The notes: generated from the letters alone by a model not told the origin. A stretch of DNA of 64,000 bases from Nostocoides sp. (GCA_016716625.1 JADJVJ010000001.1:1240001-1304000), one strand, 5' to 3'; positions 37,259 through 45,624 are shown, numbered from the stretch's first letter. Program-made: numbers and translations.

Positions 37259-37696
37259 CTAGGCTCCGCCCTCGGCGGGGCGGAGGGTCATGCTGATCGA
37301 GTTGATGCAGTAGCGCTGGTCGGTCGGCGTGGAGAAGCCCTCGCCCTCGAAGACGTGCCCCAGGTGGGACCCGCAGGCGGCACACCGGACCTCGACCCGG
37401 GGCCGCCCGGGCAGCGACTCGTCGCGCAGGTACTCCACCCGGTCCTCGGCGAGCGGGGCATAGAACGAGGGCCAGCCGCAGTGGCTGTCGAACTTCGTCG
37501 CCGACTCGAAGAGCTCCGCCCCGCAGGCCCGGCACGCGTAGACCCCGACCGTCTTGCTGTCGGTGTACTCACCGGCCCAGGGGCGTTCGGTCCCGGCCTC
37601 GCGGAGCACGTGGTACTCCTCGGGGGAGAGGGACTCTCGCCACTGGAGTTCGGTGCGCCCGGCCGGGTACTCGCGTTCGCTGGGTGACATCGCCAT
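37259..37696 (-). CDS. msrB: Peptide-methionine (R)-S-oxide reductase
   Basis: A 145-residue repair enzyme reducing methionine-R-sulfoxide in proteins with thioredoxin. The zinc ligands are CRACG and CAACG, the substrate pocket HCGWPSFYAP, and the catalytic Cys lies in QRYCINSISM near the C-terminus; it is Cys, not selenocysteine. The ATG at 37696 is 6 bases after TACGCT on the minus strand, suggesting leaderless translation; an internal ATG two codons later is the alternative. It is divergent from ligD across a 42-bp palindrome. Confidence 0.95.
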   Translation of the reverse strand: MAMSPSEREYPAGRTELQWRESLSPEEYHVLREAGTERPWAGEYTDSKTVGVYACRACGAELFESATKFDSHCGWPSFYAPLAEDRVEYLRDESLPGRPRVEVRCAACGSHLGHVFEGEGFSTPTDQRYCINSISMTLRPAEGGA

Positions 37697-37766
37697 GGCG
37701 ACAGCGTATGTCGGGACCACCCCGTTCCCGCCACCGAACACCATCGTCCAGCTCCTGCGCCGGAGA

Positions 37767-37808
37767 TCGGTGAGTATGACGGAGAACGTTCTCCGTCATA
37801 CTCACCGA
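37767..37808. repeat. 42-bp perfect palindrome between divergent msrB and ligD
   Basis: Every base from 37767 to 37808 pairs with its mirror about 37787.5; the core is GGAGAACGTTCTCC flanked by GTATGAC and GTCATAC. Beyond two mismatched pairs the symmetry continues for six more pairs (37759-37764 with 37811-37816). It sits between two divergent leaderless promoters, 71 bases from the msrB start and 52 from the ligD start, so it cannot be a terminator of either. An operator for a multimeric regulator or a cruciform-forming site is possible. Confidence 0.8.
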
Positions 37809-37859
37809 AGTCCGGCAGGGGGGCGGGACGAGCGAACGCACACGGCATACGCTGAGCCC

Positions 37860-40022
37860 ATGGGCAGCGAGGCGCGGGTCATCGAGGTCCCCGGCCCCAC
37901 CGGGCCGCGCGTCGTGCGCATCTCCAGTGCGGATCGGCTCATGTGGCCCGCGGACGGGATCACCAAAGGCGACCTCGCCGACTATGTCCTCGCGGTCGGG
38001 CCGGCCCTGCTGCGGGCGATCGGCGACCGGCCGGTGACCCTGCAACGCTTCCCCGAGGGGATCGCCGGCGAGGAGTTCTATCAGAAGAACCCGCCCAAGG
38101 GGATGCCGGACTGGGTGCCCACGGTGAGCTGCCGCTATCCCAGTGGTCGGCGGCATGCGCAACTCGTCGTCAACGAGGTGGCCAGCGCGCTCTGGGCGGT
38201 GCAGATGAACACGGTGACCTTCCACCCGTGGCCGGTGCGCACTGCGGACAACGACCGGCCCGACGAGCTGCGGATCGACCTCGACCCGCAGCCGGGACGG
38301 ACCTTCGCCGACGCGGTCGAGGCCGCCCACGCGCTGCGCGAGCTGCTCACCGGACTCGGGCTCACCGGATGGTGCAAGACCAGCGGGAACCGCGGGGTGC
38401 ATGTGTATGCCCGGATCGCGCCGACCCACGAGTTCCTCGACGTCCGCCACGGGGTCATCGGTATCGCCCGTGAGCTGGAGCGTCGTCTGCCCGACCTGGT
38501 CACCACGAGCTGGTGGAAGGAGGAGCGCGGGGAGCGGGTCTTCGTGGACTTCAACCAGGCCTGTCGAGACCGGACCATCGCCAGCGCCTACAGCCCGCGT
38601 CCGCTGCCCGGGGCGCCGGTGTCGATGCCGCGCCGCTGGGCCGACCTCGGCGAGGGCAGGCCGGGGGACTTCACCCTCCGCACGGTTCCCGGCGTCCTGG
38701 CGGCCGAGGGAGACCCCTGGTCCGGGATCGAGGAGCACATCGGAGACATCAGCGGCGCGCTCGCCTTGTGGCAAGCCGACCTCGAGCGCGGCCTCGGCGA
38801 ACTGAACTTCCCCCCGGACTACCCGAAGATGCCGGGGGAGCCGCCCCGGGTCCAGCCGAGCAAACGGCGCACCGACAAGGCCGACGAGGAGTACCTCTCG
38901 CCCAAGGCCGACCGCGATGCCGCCCTGCGCGCGCAGTGGCGGATGCCCATCGTGCCGCCGGTGGCACCCATGCTCGCCAAGCCGGTGAAGGGCATCGCCG
39001 CACTGGAGCGCGTCGAGGTCATCTTCGAACCCAAATGGGACGGTTTCCGCTCCATCGTCTACCGCAGCGGAGATCAGGTCGAAATCGGCAGCCGCAACGA
39101 GAAGCCGATGACCCGCTACTTCCCCGAACTCGTCGAGGCGTTCCGGGCCGAACTGCCCGACCGCTGTGTCATCGACGGCGAAATCATCGTGGTCCGTCCG
39201 GGAGCGGACCGGCTCGACTTCGACCTGCTGAGCCAACGGATCCACCCGGCGGCGAGCCGGGTCCGGCGCCTCGCCGCGGAGACCCCGGCCCGCTTCGTCG
39301 CCTTCGACCTGCTCGCGCTCGGGGACACGGACCTCACCGGTATGCCGTTTCGGGAACGCCGTGCGGCGTTGGCCGATGCCCTCGCCGGAGTGGCCGCGCC
39401 GGTGCATCTCACCCCGGCCACGACGGATCGCTCCGTCGCCGCACGATGGTTCGAGCAGTTCGAGGGCGCCGGGCTCGACGGCCTGGTCGCCAAGGGCGTC
39501 GACACGCTCTACGAGCCGGACAAGCGGACGATGTTCAAGATCAAGCACGAACGCACCGCCGACTGCGTGGTCGCCGGCTACCGGACCCACAAATCCGGAC
39601 CGGACCTCATCGGGTCCCTCCTGCTGGGGATCTATCAGGAGGACGGCAGCCTGGCCTCGGTGGGCGTGATCGGGGCGCTGCCCCTGGCCACCCGTCGGGC
39701 CCTGTTCACCGAGCTCCAACCGCTCGTTGCGGACTGGGAGGACCACCCCTGGAACTGGGGGCAGCTCGAGGAGGGCACCCGCACCCCCGCGGCAAGCGCC
39801 TTCTCCCGGTGGGCCGCCGGCAAGGACCTCTCCTTCGTCCCGCTGCGCCCCGAGCGGGTGGTCGAGGTGCGCTATGACCACATGGAAGGCGTGCGTTTCC
39901 GGCATACCGCGCAGTTCGTCCGGTGGCGCCCGGACAAGGAACCCGCCCAGTGTACGAGCGACCAGCTCGACGAGCCGGTGTCCTACCAGCTCAGTGCGGT
40001 CCTGGACGGGGATATCGCGTGA
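37860..40022 (+). CDS. ligD: LigD-type DNA polymerase/ATP-dependent DNA ligase fusion
   Basis: A 720-residue two-domain repair protein. Residues 15-300 are the archaeo-eukaryotic-primase-like LigD polymerase domain (ELRIDLDPQPGRTF with metal-binding Asp residues, SGNRGVHVYARI, VFVDFNQACRDR). From about residue 375 the ATP-dependent ligase domain carries the AMP-accepting Lys in EPKWDGFRSIVYR and IDGEIIVV; an OB domain ends the protein. No 3'-phosphoesterase domain is present, unlike mycobacterial LigD. The role is non-homologous end joining or gap repair; no ku gene is in the window. ATG at 37860 is 6 bases after TACGCT (leaderless). Confidence 0.93.
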   Translation: MGSEARVIEVPGPTGPRVVRISSADRLMWPADGITKGDLADYVLAVGPALLRAIGDRPVTLQRFPEGIAGEEFYQKNPPKGMPDWVPTVSCRYPSGRRHAQLVVNEVASALWAVQMNTVTFHPWPVRTADNDRPDELRIDLDPQPGRTFADAVEAAHALRELLTGLGLTGWCKTSGNRGVHVYARIAPTHEFLDVRHGVIGIARELERRLPDLVTTSWWKEERGERVFVDFNQACRDRTIASAYSPRPLPGAPVSMPRRWADLGEGRPGDFTLRTVPGVLAAEGDPWSGIEEHIGDISGALALWQADLERGLGELNFPPDYPKMPGEPPRVQPSKRRTDKADEEYLSPKADRDAALRAQWRMPIVPPVAPMLAKPVKGIAALERVEVIFEPKWDGFRSIVYRSGDQVEIGSRNEKPMTRYFPELVEAFRAELPDRCVIDGEIIVVRPGADRLDFDLLSQRIHPAASRVRRLAAETPARFVAFDLLALGDTDLTGMPFRERRAALADALAGVAAPVHLTPATTDRSVAARWFEQFEGAGLDGLVAKGVDTLYEPDKRTMFKIKHERTADCVVAGYRTHKSGPDLIGSLLLGIYQEDGSLASVGVIGALPLATRRALFTELQPLVADWEDHPWNWGQLEEGTRTPAASAFSRWAAGKDLSFVPLRPERVVEVRYDHMEGVRFRHTAQFVRWRPDKEPAQCTSDQLDEPVSYQLSAVLDGDIA

Positions 40023-41200
40023 CCACGTCCACGCGGCTCGATTCGGTGACCGGGCGGCTCATCCTGCGGAGTGCCGCGATCGGGGCGACGACGCTCGCGG
40101 CGAGTGGGGTGGGGTTCCTCGCTGGGGCCGCGGCCTTTGCCCGGGCGGTGCTCACCCCGGACCGGGAACGCCCCGACGATGTGAGCATCCTCGCGGTCGG
40201 TGACGGGGAGGTGACCCTGGGGGCCACCCCGGACACGGTCATCCCCGGGCGCTACGGCCTCTGGCTCGACGGCGGCCGCGGTCACGTTCGGCTCGGCGAG
40301 ATCGTGGCTGCCGACGACAACGCCCGGAGCGTGACCCGTGAGGTGCTCGGCGTCGACCGCGGCGAACTCGAGGTGGGACCGGCGCGTTGGAACTCGTACT
40401 ACTACGGCGACCCGCCGGACCGCAGCCTGTCCGTGCCCACCGAGCTCGTCAACTACCCGAGCGAGCTCGGCCTCATGCCTGCCTGGGTGGTGCCGCCGGC
40501 GTCGGGGGCCAGCGGCGAGCGGTGGGCCGTCCTGGTCCACGGACGCGGGGCGCGGCGGGAGGAGACGATCCGGGCCATCCCCACCCTGCGGGCCAGCGGC
40601 TGGACCTGCCTGACCCCGAGTTACCGCAACGATGTCGGCGTTCCCCGCGGTCCGGACGGCCGCTACAGCCTTGGGCTCGCCGAGTGGCGCGACATCGAGT
40701 CAGCGATCCGGTATGCCGTGGGGCGGGGAGCGCAGGAGATCCTCCTCGTCGGCTGGTCCATGGGCGGGGCGATCGTGCTCCAGGCCCTCGATCGCTCCGA
40801 GCTGGCCCCACTGGTGAGCCGGGTCGTGCTCGATGCGCCGGTGCTGGACTGGGGCGATGTGCTCGCCTACCACGCCCGGGTGCACCGGGTGCCGGCGCCC
40901 CTGGGCTCGCTCTCCCGCACGATGATGGGACGCCAGTGGGGCAAACGGCTCGTCGGCATCCACGACGTCCTCGACGTCGCGCAGACCGACTGGGTGAGCC
41001 GCTGCGACGAACTGTCCCGGCCCATGCTCATCCTCCACTCCGTGGACGACGACTTCGTCCCGGTCGGCCCCTCCCAGCGGCTCGCAGCGGCTCGTCCCGA
41101 GATCGTGACCTTGGAGGAGTGGCAGGTCGCTCGGCATTGCAAGGAATGGAACACCGACGCTCCTCGGTGGGAGGCGGCAGTCCGCCGGTTCGTCTCCTGA
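40019..41200 (+). CDS. Membrane-anchored alpha/beta hydrolase
   Basis: A 393-residue protein. An N-terminal hydrophobic helix (LILRSAAIGATTLAASGVGF and onward) anchors it. A 140-residue variable region follows, then the hydrolase fold with VLVHGRGARREE near residue 175, the nucleophile GWSMGGAIVL near residue 243 and HSVDDDFVP near residue 345; the catalytic His is probably in VARHCKEWN near residue 372. GTG at 40019 overlaps the ligD stop (GTGA). Substrate unknown; similar proteins are annotated as lysophospholipase- or dienelactone-hydrolase-like. Confidence 0.88.
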   Translation: MTTSTRLDSVTGRLILRSAAIGATTLAASGVGFLAGAAAFARAVLTPDRERPDDVSILAVGDGEVTLGATPDTVIPGRYGLWLDGGRGHVRLGEIVAADDNARSVTREVLGVDRGELEVGPARWNSYYYGDPPDRSLSVPTELVNYPSELGLMPAWVVPPASGASGERWAVLVHGRGARREETIRAIPTLRASGWTCLTPSYRNDVGVPRGPDGRYSLGLAEWRDIESAIRYAVGRGAQEILLVGWSMGGAIVLQALDRSELAPLVSRVVLDAPVLDWGDVLAYHARVHRVPAPLGSLSRTMMGRQWGKRLVGIHDVLDVAQTDWVSRCDELSRPMLILHSVDDDFVPVGPSQRLAAARPEIVTLEEWQVARHCKEWNTDAPRWEAAVRRFVS

Positions 41201-41218
41201 GCTCTGCCGAACCTGCGG

Positions 41219-41941
41219 CTAGCGCTGTACCCGCCAGAGGCCGAGCAGGGTGTTCGACCCTTCCAGGAGCACGGCCAGACGATGTTGCCGGGCCGCCGCG
41301 GGGCCGTTGATGATTCGGCTCGCGTCGCCCCCGACGGTGAGCGGCGCCGTGGTGAGGGCAACTTCGTCGATGAGGTCGGCGGCATACATAGCGCCGAGCA
41401 ACGTGGGGCCGCCCTCGCAGACGAGGTGCCGCAACCCGTGGCCGGTGAGGCGGGCGCGGAGTTCGGCGAGGTCGACATGGTCCTCGCCGATGGTCCACAC
41501 GTGTTCGGCACCCAGGCAGCGCCGTGCCGTGGCGAGCCGCCGGGGGGCCGCGGAGCGCGGGGTGACGAAGAGGACACTGCCCGGATGGGTCGAGGCGGTG
41601 GCCAGCGACGGTGGCAGCGAGCCGCCTTCGCTCACCACGACGAGGGTCAGGCGGCTGCCATCGGCCCGGGTCTGGGGCGGGTGGTAGCTCTCGGCGCGGG
41701 CCGTCCCGGCGCCGACGAGGACGGCATCGGCCAGCTCGCGCTGGAGCAGGTAGATCGTCCGGTCCGCGGGGGTGCCGATCGACCCTGACCGGCGGTCCGC
41801 GCCGGTGACCGAACCGTCCAGGGTCGAGATCATCACGGCACGGGTGCTCGGTCGAGCCGGGAAGGCATAGAGCCGCCGCAGGTCGGCCGCCCGCACCGGA
41901 CCGGGGTCCAGGCGGCGGCGGGAGTCGTAGAGCAGGCGCAC
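41219..41941 (-). CDS. RibD C-terminal-like pyrimidine reductase family protein
   Basis: A 240-residue stand-alone reductase domain related to RibD-C/dihydrofolate reductase. Key stretches are MISTLDGSVTGADRRSGSIG near residue 40, DAVLVGAGTARAE near residue 75 and HLVCEGGPTLLGAM near residue 175, which form the NADPH site. In riboflavin synthesis such domains reduce the ribosyl-aminopyrimidine; without the deaminase half the real substrate is uncertain. GTG at 41941 is chosen; a start at 41980 would overlap the divergent PPK2 start and is less likely. Convergent with the hydrolase, 18 bases apart. Confidence 0.85.
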   Translation of the reverse strand: MRLLYDSRRRLDPGPVRAADLRRLYAFPARPSTRAVMISTLDGSVTGADRRSGSIGTPADRTIYLLQRELADAVLVGAGTARAESYHPPQTRADGSRLTLVVVSEGGSLPPSLATASTHPGSVLFVTPRSAAPRRLATARRCLGAEHVWTIGEDHVDLAELRARLTGHGLRHLVCEGGPTLLGAMYAADLIDEVALTTAPLTVGGDASRIINGPAAARQHRLAVLLEGSNTLLGLWRVQR

Positions 41942-41978
41942 CCTGGTCAGTGTGCCAGCGACCTGAAAGGATGCGGCC

Positions 41979-43073
41979 ATGGGAAAGAAGGCCGACGAGC
42001 GCGCCAAGAAGGACAAGTCCAAGGGCAAGGGCCCGACGAAGGGCAGGTCCAAGGACAACAAGAGGGGCAAGGTCGAAGGCACCTTGTCTGCCAAGGAGCT
42101 GAAGAAGCTCCGCGAGAAGGAGTCCCAGAAGGTCTCCAAGGCCAAGGCGTCGAAACCGTCCAAGGCCCCCAAGGCCCCCAAGGCGTCCAAGGCGTCCAAG
42201 GCGTCTAAGGCGTCGAAGTCCGCCAAGTCCACCACCCCCGCGAGCCTGCGTGACCTGCTCCGGTTTGGTCCAGGCTCCTCGCTCGCTGCCATCGACCCGT
42301 CCTCGACCCCGGGATATGAGGGCAAGGAGTCCGCCGCGGTCGATGAGATGGAGGCCATGCAGGACGGTCTCGGTGAGCTCCAGGAACGGCTCTACGCCGA
42401 GGCCAAGGGTGGCGGCAAGCGCTCGCTGCTGCTCGTCGTGCAGGGCATGGACACTTCCGGCAAGGGCGGCATCATGCGGCACGTCGTCGGGGCCTTCGAC
42501 CCGCAGGGCGTCCGGCATACGGCGTTCAAGGCGCCGACGAGTCAGGAGCGCGCCCACCCCTTCCTGTGGCGGATCACGAACGCCCTGCCGAGTGTCGGCG
42601 AGATCGGCGTCTTCGACCGCTCGCACTACGAGGACGTCCTCATTGTGCGGGTCCACGACCTCGTCCCGAGGGCCCAATGGGCCCGCCGGTACGCCCAGAT
42701 CAACGCCTGGGAGCGGCGGGTTTCCGCCCGGGGCGCGACGATCGTCAAGATCATGCTGCACATCTCCAAGGACGAGCAGAAGGCCCGGCTCACCGAGCGG
42801 CTCGACCGGCCGGACAAGCACTGGAAGTTCAACCCCGGCGACATCGACGAACGCGCCCACTGGGATGACTACATGGCCGCCTACGAGGCCGCTCTCGGCA
42901 AGTGCTCCACCGAGGTCGCCCCCTGGTATGTCGTGCCGGCGAACCACAAGTGGTACGCCCGGTACGCGGTGACCTCGCTCGTGTTGGACCACCTCACAGA
43001 GATGGACCCGCAGTGGCCGGCGGCGACCTTCGATGTGGCCGAGCAACAGGCGCGGCTCGCCGCCTCCGACTGA
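41979..43073 (+). CDS. Polyphosphate kinase 2 family protein with lysine-rich N-terminal tail
   Basis: A 364-residue protein. Residues 1-85 are almost only Lys, Ser, Ala, Gly and Pro, with SKAPKAPKASKASKASKASK encoded by a 9-bp tandem repeat, resembling a histone H1 tail. The PPK2 kinase domain begins about residue 110 with Walker A GMDTSGKGG near residue 155 and Walker B/lid FDRSHYEDVLI near residue 208. PPK2 enzymes move phosphate between polyphosphate and nucleotides. AAAGGA precedes the ATG. The tail may bind polyphosphate, DNA or RNA. Confidence 0.92.
   Translation: MGKKADERAKKDKSKGKGPTKGRSKDNKRGKVEGTLSAKELKKLREKESQKVSKAKASKPSKAPKAPKASKASKASKASKSAKSTTPASLRDLLRFGPGSSLAAIDPSSTPGYEGKESAAVDEMEAMQDGLGELQERLYAEAKGGGKRSLLLVVQGMDTSGKGGIMRHVVGAFDPQGVRHTAFKAPTSQERAHPFLWRITNALPSVGEIGVFDRSHYEDVLIVRVHDLVPRAQWARRYAQINAWERRVSARGATIVKIMLHISKDEQKARLTERLDRPDKHWKFNPGDIDERAHWDDYMAAYEAALGKCSTEVAPWYVVPANHKWYARYAVTSLVLDHLTEMDPQWPAATFDVAEQQARLAASD
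42162..42215 (+). repeat. Six 9-bp tandem repeats inside the PPK2 gene
   Basis: Units AAGGCCCCC (twice), AAGGCGTCC (twice), AAGGCGTCT and AAGGCGTCG follow each other without gaps and encode Lys-Ala-Pro/Ser. Being in-frame multiples of 9 bp, copy number could change without breaking the gene. Confidence 0.85.
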
Positions 43074-43103
43074 ACTGGCCTTCGCCGGGCTACGGTTGGG
43101 CCC

Positions 43104-44198
43104 GTGGGAGCGGTTCGAGGGCGGCTGCGGACCCTGGCCGCTCGCGTCCCAGGGATGCTCACCCTCGCCCGGCTCATTGCCGAGACGGTTCGGGTGTGCC
43201 TGCGCTACCGGGTCACCGGGCTGGCCTCGGAGGCCGGGTTCTTTGCGTTGCTCTCGCTGCCGCCGCTCGTCCTTGGGCTCTTCGGCGGCGTCGGCTACGT
43301 CGGTCAGTGGATCGGCGCCGACAACGTCGCCGCCTTCCGGCGCGCGGTCACCGACTTCGCGCAGCGGTTCCTCACCCAGGACATCATCTCGGGCATCCTC
43401 GGTCCGACCATCGACGACGTCTTCAACAGCGGCCGCTTCGACCTCATCTCCGTCGGCTTCGTGCTCTCGGTGTGGTCGGGCTCGCGGGCGGTCAATGTCT
43501 TCCTCGACACGATTTCGATCATGTACGGACAGAGCGGTGTTCGCGGGATCGTGCGCAGCCGCACCCTCTCGCTCATCCTCTATCTTGTCGTGCTCGTCGT
43601 CGGGGTCGTGACGATCCCGCTGGTCCTCATCGGGCCGACCTGGCTCGGCGACATCCTCCCGGAACGCGTGCAGTTCCTCACCGGGCTCTATTGGCCGGTG
43701 GTCTCGATCCTCACCATCACCAACCTCACGAGCTTCTATCACGTGGCCACACCCCGACGGTCCCCGTGGGTGCGTGACCTGCCCGGGGCCGCCCTCACCC
43801 TGGTCATCTGGGTCCTTGCCTCGTATGTCGTGCGCGGCACCATCTCGGTCTCGCTCGGCGGCTCCTCGATCTATGGGCCGCTCTCCACGCCGATCGTGCT
43901 GCTCATCTGGCTCTATGCCCTCGCCATCGCGGTCCTCATCGGCGCCGCCTTCAACGCCGCGGTCCGAGTGATCTGGCCGCTCGGGGAGCACCACGGGGCC
44001 ATCGAACGGTTCAAGGAGGCCCTCGGCGGGCTAGGGCGGCGGCGATCGTCGCCGGTGGCGGCACGGCATACCGGGGGAGCATCCGGGGCGGGGGAGGACG
44101 ATGACCAGGGCGCGGGCGAGCCGGTGGTCGACCTCGCTGGGATCCGGGAGGCGGCGCGTGCTCCGATGACCCCCATCGAGGACCGGTCGCTGCGGTGA
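43104..44198 (+). CDS. YihY/virulence factor BrkB family membrane protein
   Basis: A 364-residue integral membrane protein with six main hydrophobic segments between residues 45 and 290 (GFFALLSLPPLVLGLFGGVG, SLILYLVVLVVGVVTIPLVL, IVLLIWLYALAIAVLIGAAF). UPF0761/YihY is widespread with no proven biochemical function. The last 60 residues are a polar, acidic cytoplasmic tail. GTG at 43104 is 7 bases downstream of TACGGT, a leaderless layout. It follows the PPK2 gene and precedes the tRNA cluster. Confidence 0.9.
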   Translation: MGAVRGRLRTLAARVPGMLTLARLIAETVRVCLRYRVTGLASEAGFFALLSLPPLVLGLFGGVGYVGQWIGADNVAAFRRAVTDFAQRFLTQDIISGILGPTIDDVFNSGRFDLISVGFVLSVWSGSRAVNVFLDTISIMYGQSGVRGIVRSRTLSLILYLVVLVVGVVTIPLVLIGPTWLGDILPERVQFLTGLYWPVVSILTITNLTSFYHVATPRRSPWVRDLPGAALTLVIWVLASYVVRGTISVSLGGSSIYGPLSTPIVLLIWLYALAIAVLIGAAFNAAVRVIWPLGEHHGAIERFKEALGGLGRRRSSPVAARHTGGASGAGEDDDQGAGEPVVDLAGIREAARAPMTPIEDRSLR

Positions 44199-44234
44199 TT
44201 GGCGGCGGCTGGACGGGCCTGAGCCGGTGTCGTT

Positions 44235-44263
44235 TTGAGTTCACGGCGCGTTTCGGTTACTGT
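44235..44263 (+). promoter_or_regulatory. Promoter of the tRNA Gly-Cys-Val cluster
   Basis: TTGAGT (44235-44240) and TACTGT (44258-44263) with a 17-base spacer form a good housekeeping-sigma promoter. Transcription would start near 44270, about 36 bases before tRNA-Gly. Confidence 0.75.
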
Positions 44264-44305
44264 CTCACAGCACGCCGAGACCAGTGAGAGCCGGTCGCGG
44301 AGCGC

Positions 44306-44378
44306 GCGGATGTAGCTCAGTTGGTAGAGCGCAACCTTGCCAAGGTTGAGGTCGCCGGTTCGAGGCCGGTCATCCGCT
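44306..44378 (+). tRNA. tRNA-Gly (GCC)
   Basis: Acceptor stem GCGGATG pairs with CATCCGC; D-loop GCTCAGTTGGTAGAGC, anticodon loop TTGCCAA with anticodon GCC on a CAACC/GGTTG stem, and T-arm GCCGGTTCGAGGCCGG-type are all present. 3' CCA is not encoded. Confidence 0.97.
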
Positions 44379-44400
44379 CGGAGGGCTTAGCCGCCCCCAT

Positions 44401-44471
44401 GGTGGAGTGGCCGAGAGGCGAGGCAGCGGCCTGCAAAGCCGCGTACACGGGTTCAAATCCCGTCTCCACCT
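44401..44471 (+). tRNA. tRNA-Cys (GCA)
   Basis: Acceptor stem GGTGGAG pairs with CTCCACC; anticodon stem GCGGC/GCCGC encloses CTGCAAA with anticodon GCA; T-arm CGGGTTCAAATCCCG. 71 bases as usual for tRNA-Cys; CCA not encoded. Confidence 0.97.
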
Positions 44472-44485
44472 CGACAACCCATCAC

Positions 44486-44560
44486 GGGCGATTAGCGCAG
44501 TGGTAGCGCGCTTCCTTGACACGGAAGAGGTCACTGGTTCAAACCCAGTATCGCCCACCA
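44486..44560 (+). tRNA. tRNA-Val (GAC)
   Basis: Acceptor stem GGGCGAT pairs with ATCGCCC; anticodon stem CTTCC/GGAAG encloses TTGACAC with anticodon GAC; T-arm CTGGTTCAAACCCAG. The 3' CCA (44558-44560) is encoded, unlike in the two preceding tRNAs. Confidence 0.97.
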
Positions 44561-44564
44561 TCAC

Positions 44565-44609
44565 AGAACGGCCCTTGACCTGCGGAAATGCCGGGTCAGG
44601 GGCCGTTCT
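44565..44609 (+). terminator. Terminator of the tRNA cluster
   Basis: AGAACGGCCC at 44565 pairs with GGGGCCGTTCT ending at 44609, extended by TTGACC/GGGTCA, around a loop of about 11 bases. Placed 5 bases after tRNA-Val, it ends the three-tRNA transcript. Confidence 0.8.
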
Positions 44610-44670
44610 CTGATGGTGGGGCAGGATTGTGGTGGCGCGGCCCCTAGTCGTGCGCAGAGGAGGGAGCCGC

Positions 44671-45229
44671 GTGGGCAGTCTGTGGTCAGCCGTTCGGCAC
44701 CGCACCCGACGCACGTCGCTGGTGATCGTGACAATTGTGGGCGTCGCCAGCCTTTCCGGCTGCACCGTGCCCGTCGTAGGGACGACGGGCATCGGCGTCG
44801 ACGCCTCGGGACGTCTCGTCGGGTACCTCTCCATCTGCGAACAGCACATCGACGGGGTGACGCTGGATATCTCTGATCCCCCCCAGCCTGGCAAAGACCC
44901 GACACCCGAGATCGGCAGCTGGACGGCGACCTCGCCCGTGACGTCGTCGGTGGCATGGCTGCTGGACGGGAAGGCCGCGGGATGGGCCACCTCCGGGCCG
45001 CTTCCAGCTTTGGTCCCCGGCCGCACCTACTCGATGTACGGATGGACCAAGGACTACAGCAGTTCGGCAATCAACGTGAACTTCACGGTCGAACAACTTC
45101 GAGCCCTGAAGCCAGGGCAGGTCCGCTATTTTCGACGGTATCGACGAGAACCCTCCGCGAGATCGGTACGCGGTCGGCACCTTTGAGCAGTTCCGCAAGG
45201 CCACGTGCGGCATATCCCTCCCGAGTTGA
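44671..45229 (+). pseudogene. Putative lipoprotein gene with a one-base frameshift
   Basis: GTG at 44671 with AGGAGGGAG upstream opens a frame with signal peptide and lipobox LSGC at about residue 30, then a secreted domain of about 120 residues with no family I know. The frame reads VRYFRRYRRE after base 45121 and stops at 45186. If one T of the TTTT run at 45129-45132 is removed, the frame continues as QVRYFDGIDENPPRDRYAV, then GTFEQFRKATCGISLPS, ending at 45229, which looks far more protein-like. So the gene carries a frameshift (or a sequencing error). G+C is visibly lower than in neighbours, and it lies right after a tRNA cluster, suggesting acquisition. Confidence 0.7.
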
Positions 45230-45285
45230 CCTGACGGCCTGTGCGAGATTCCCTCCGGGCGCTGCATGGGCGGACGTGAGGTAGG

Positions 45286-45624
45286 TTACTCCTCGAATTT
45301 GGCAGGCCAATGTCCCGACGCGAAGTACGTCTGGGCACGGGCTTCCCATGCTGCAGACTCTTCGTCGCTGGGGTCGTCAATTGGAGAACTGGGCAGGCTG
45401 CCGGCTAAGTAGCCACGAACCCGGTAGGTCGTCGTGAGTGGACTGCCAGGCGGGATCTCGTGGGCGGAGATCCGGAAGTACACGTCTTTGGCAGCGCAGT
45501 ACGCGCCCATCCTGCCAAGGAAGGTGTGCCGGACGGAGGCGTAGAGGTAGTCACGTGCCCCGGCAACATCGCGGCACGGGAACCACAGCTCCGGGTCGAT
45601 GTCGTGAGGCAGGGGACTCTCCAT
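45286..45624 (-). CDS. Hypothetical protein
   Basis: A 112-residue soluble protein of no known family; it contains LYASVRHTFLGRMGAYCAAK near residue 28 and YFRISAHEIPPGSPLTTTYR near residue 50, and an acidic C-terminus. ATG at 45624 lies 9 bases after TAGGAT; GTG two codons earlier is an alternative. Convergent with the frameshifted lipoprotein gene and in the same lower-GC patch. Confidence 0.65.
   Translation of the reverse strand: MESPLPHDIDPELWFPCRDVAGARDYLYASVRHTFLGRMGAYCAAKDVYFRISAHEIPPGSPLTTTYRVRGYLAGSLPSSPIDDPSDEESAAWEARAQTYFASGHWPAKFEE

Noticed and set aside
37783..37792. GAACGTTC core of the msrB-ligD palindrome as a LexA box
   Set aside because: The actinobacterial LexA site needs four bases between GAAC and GTTC; here they abut.
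41028..43994. 988-codon minus-strand frame
   Set aside because: Antisense to the hydrolase, PPK2 and YihY genes and low-complexity (His, Asp, Gly, Arg); no recognisable domain.
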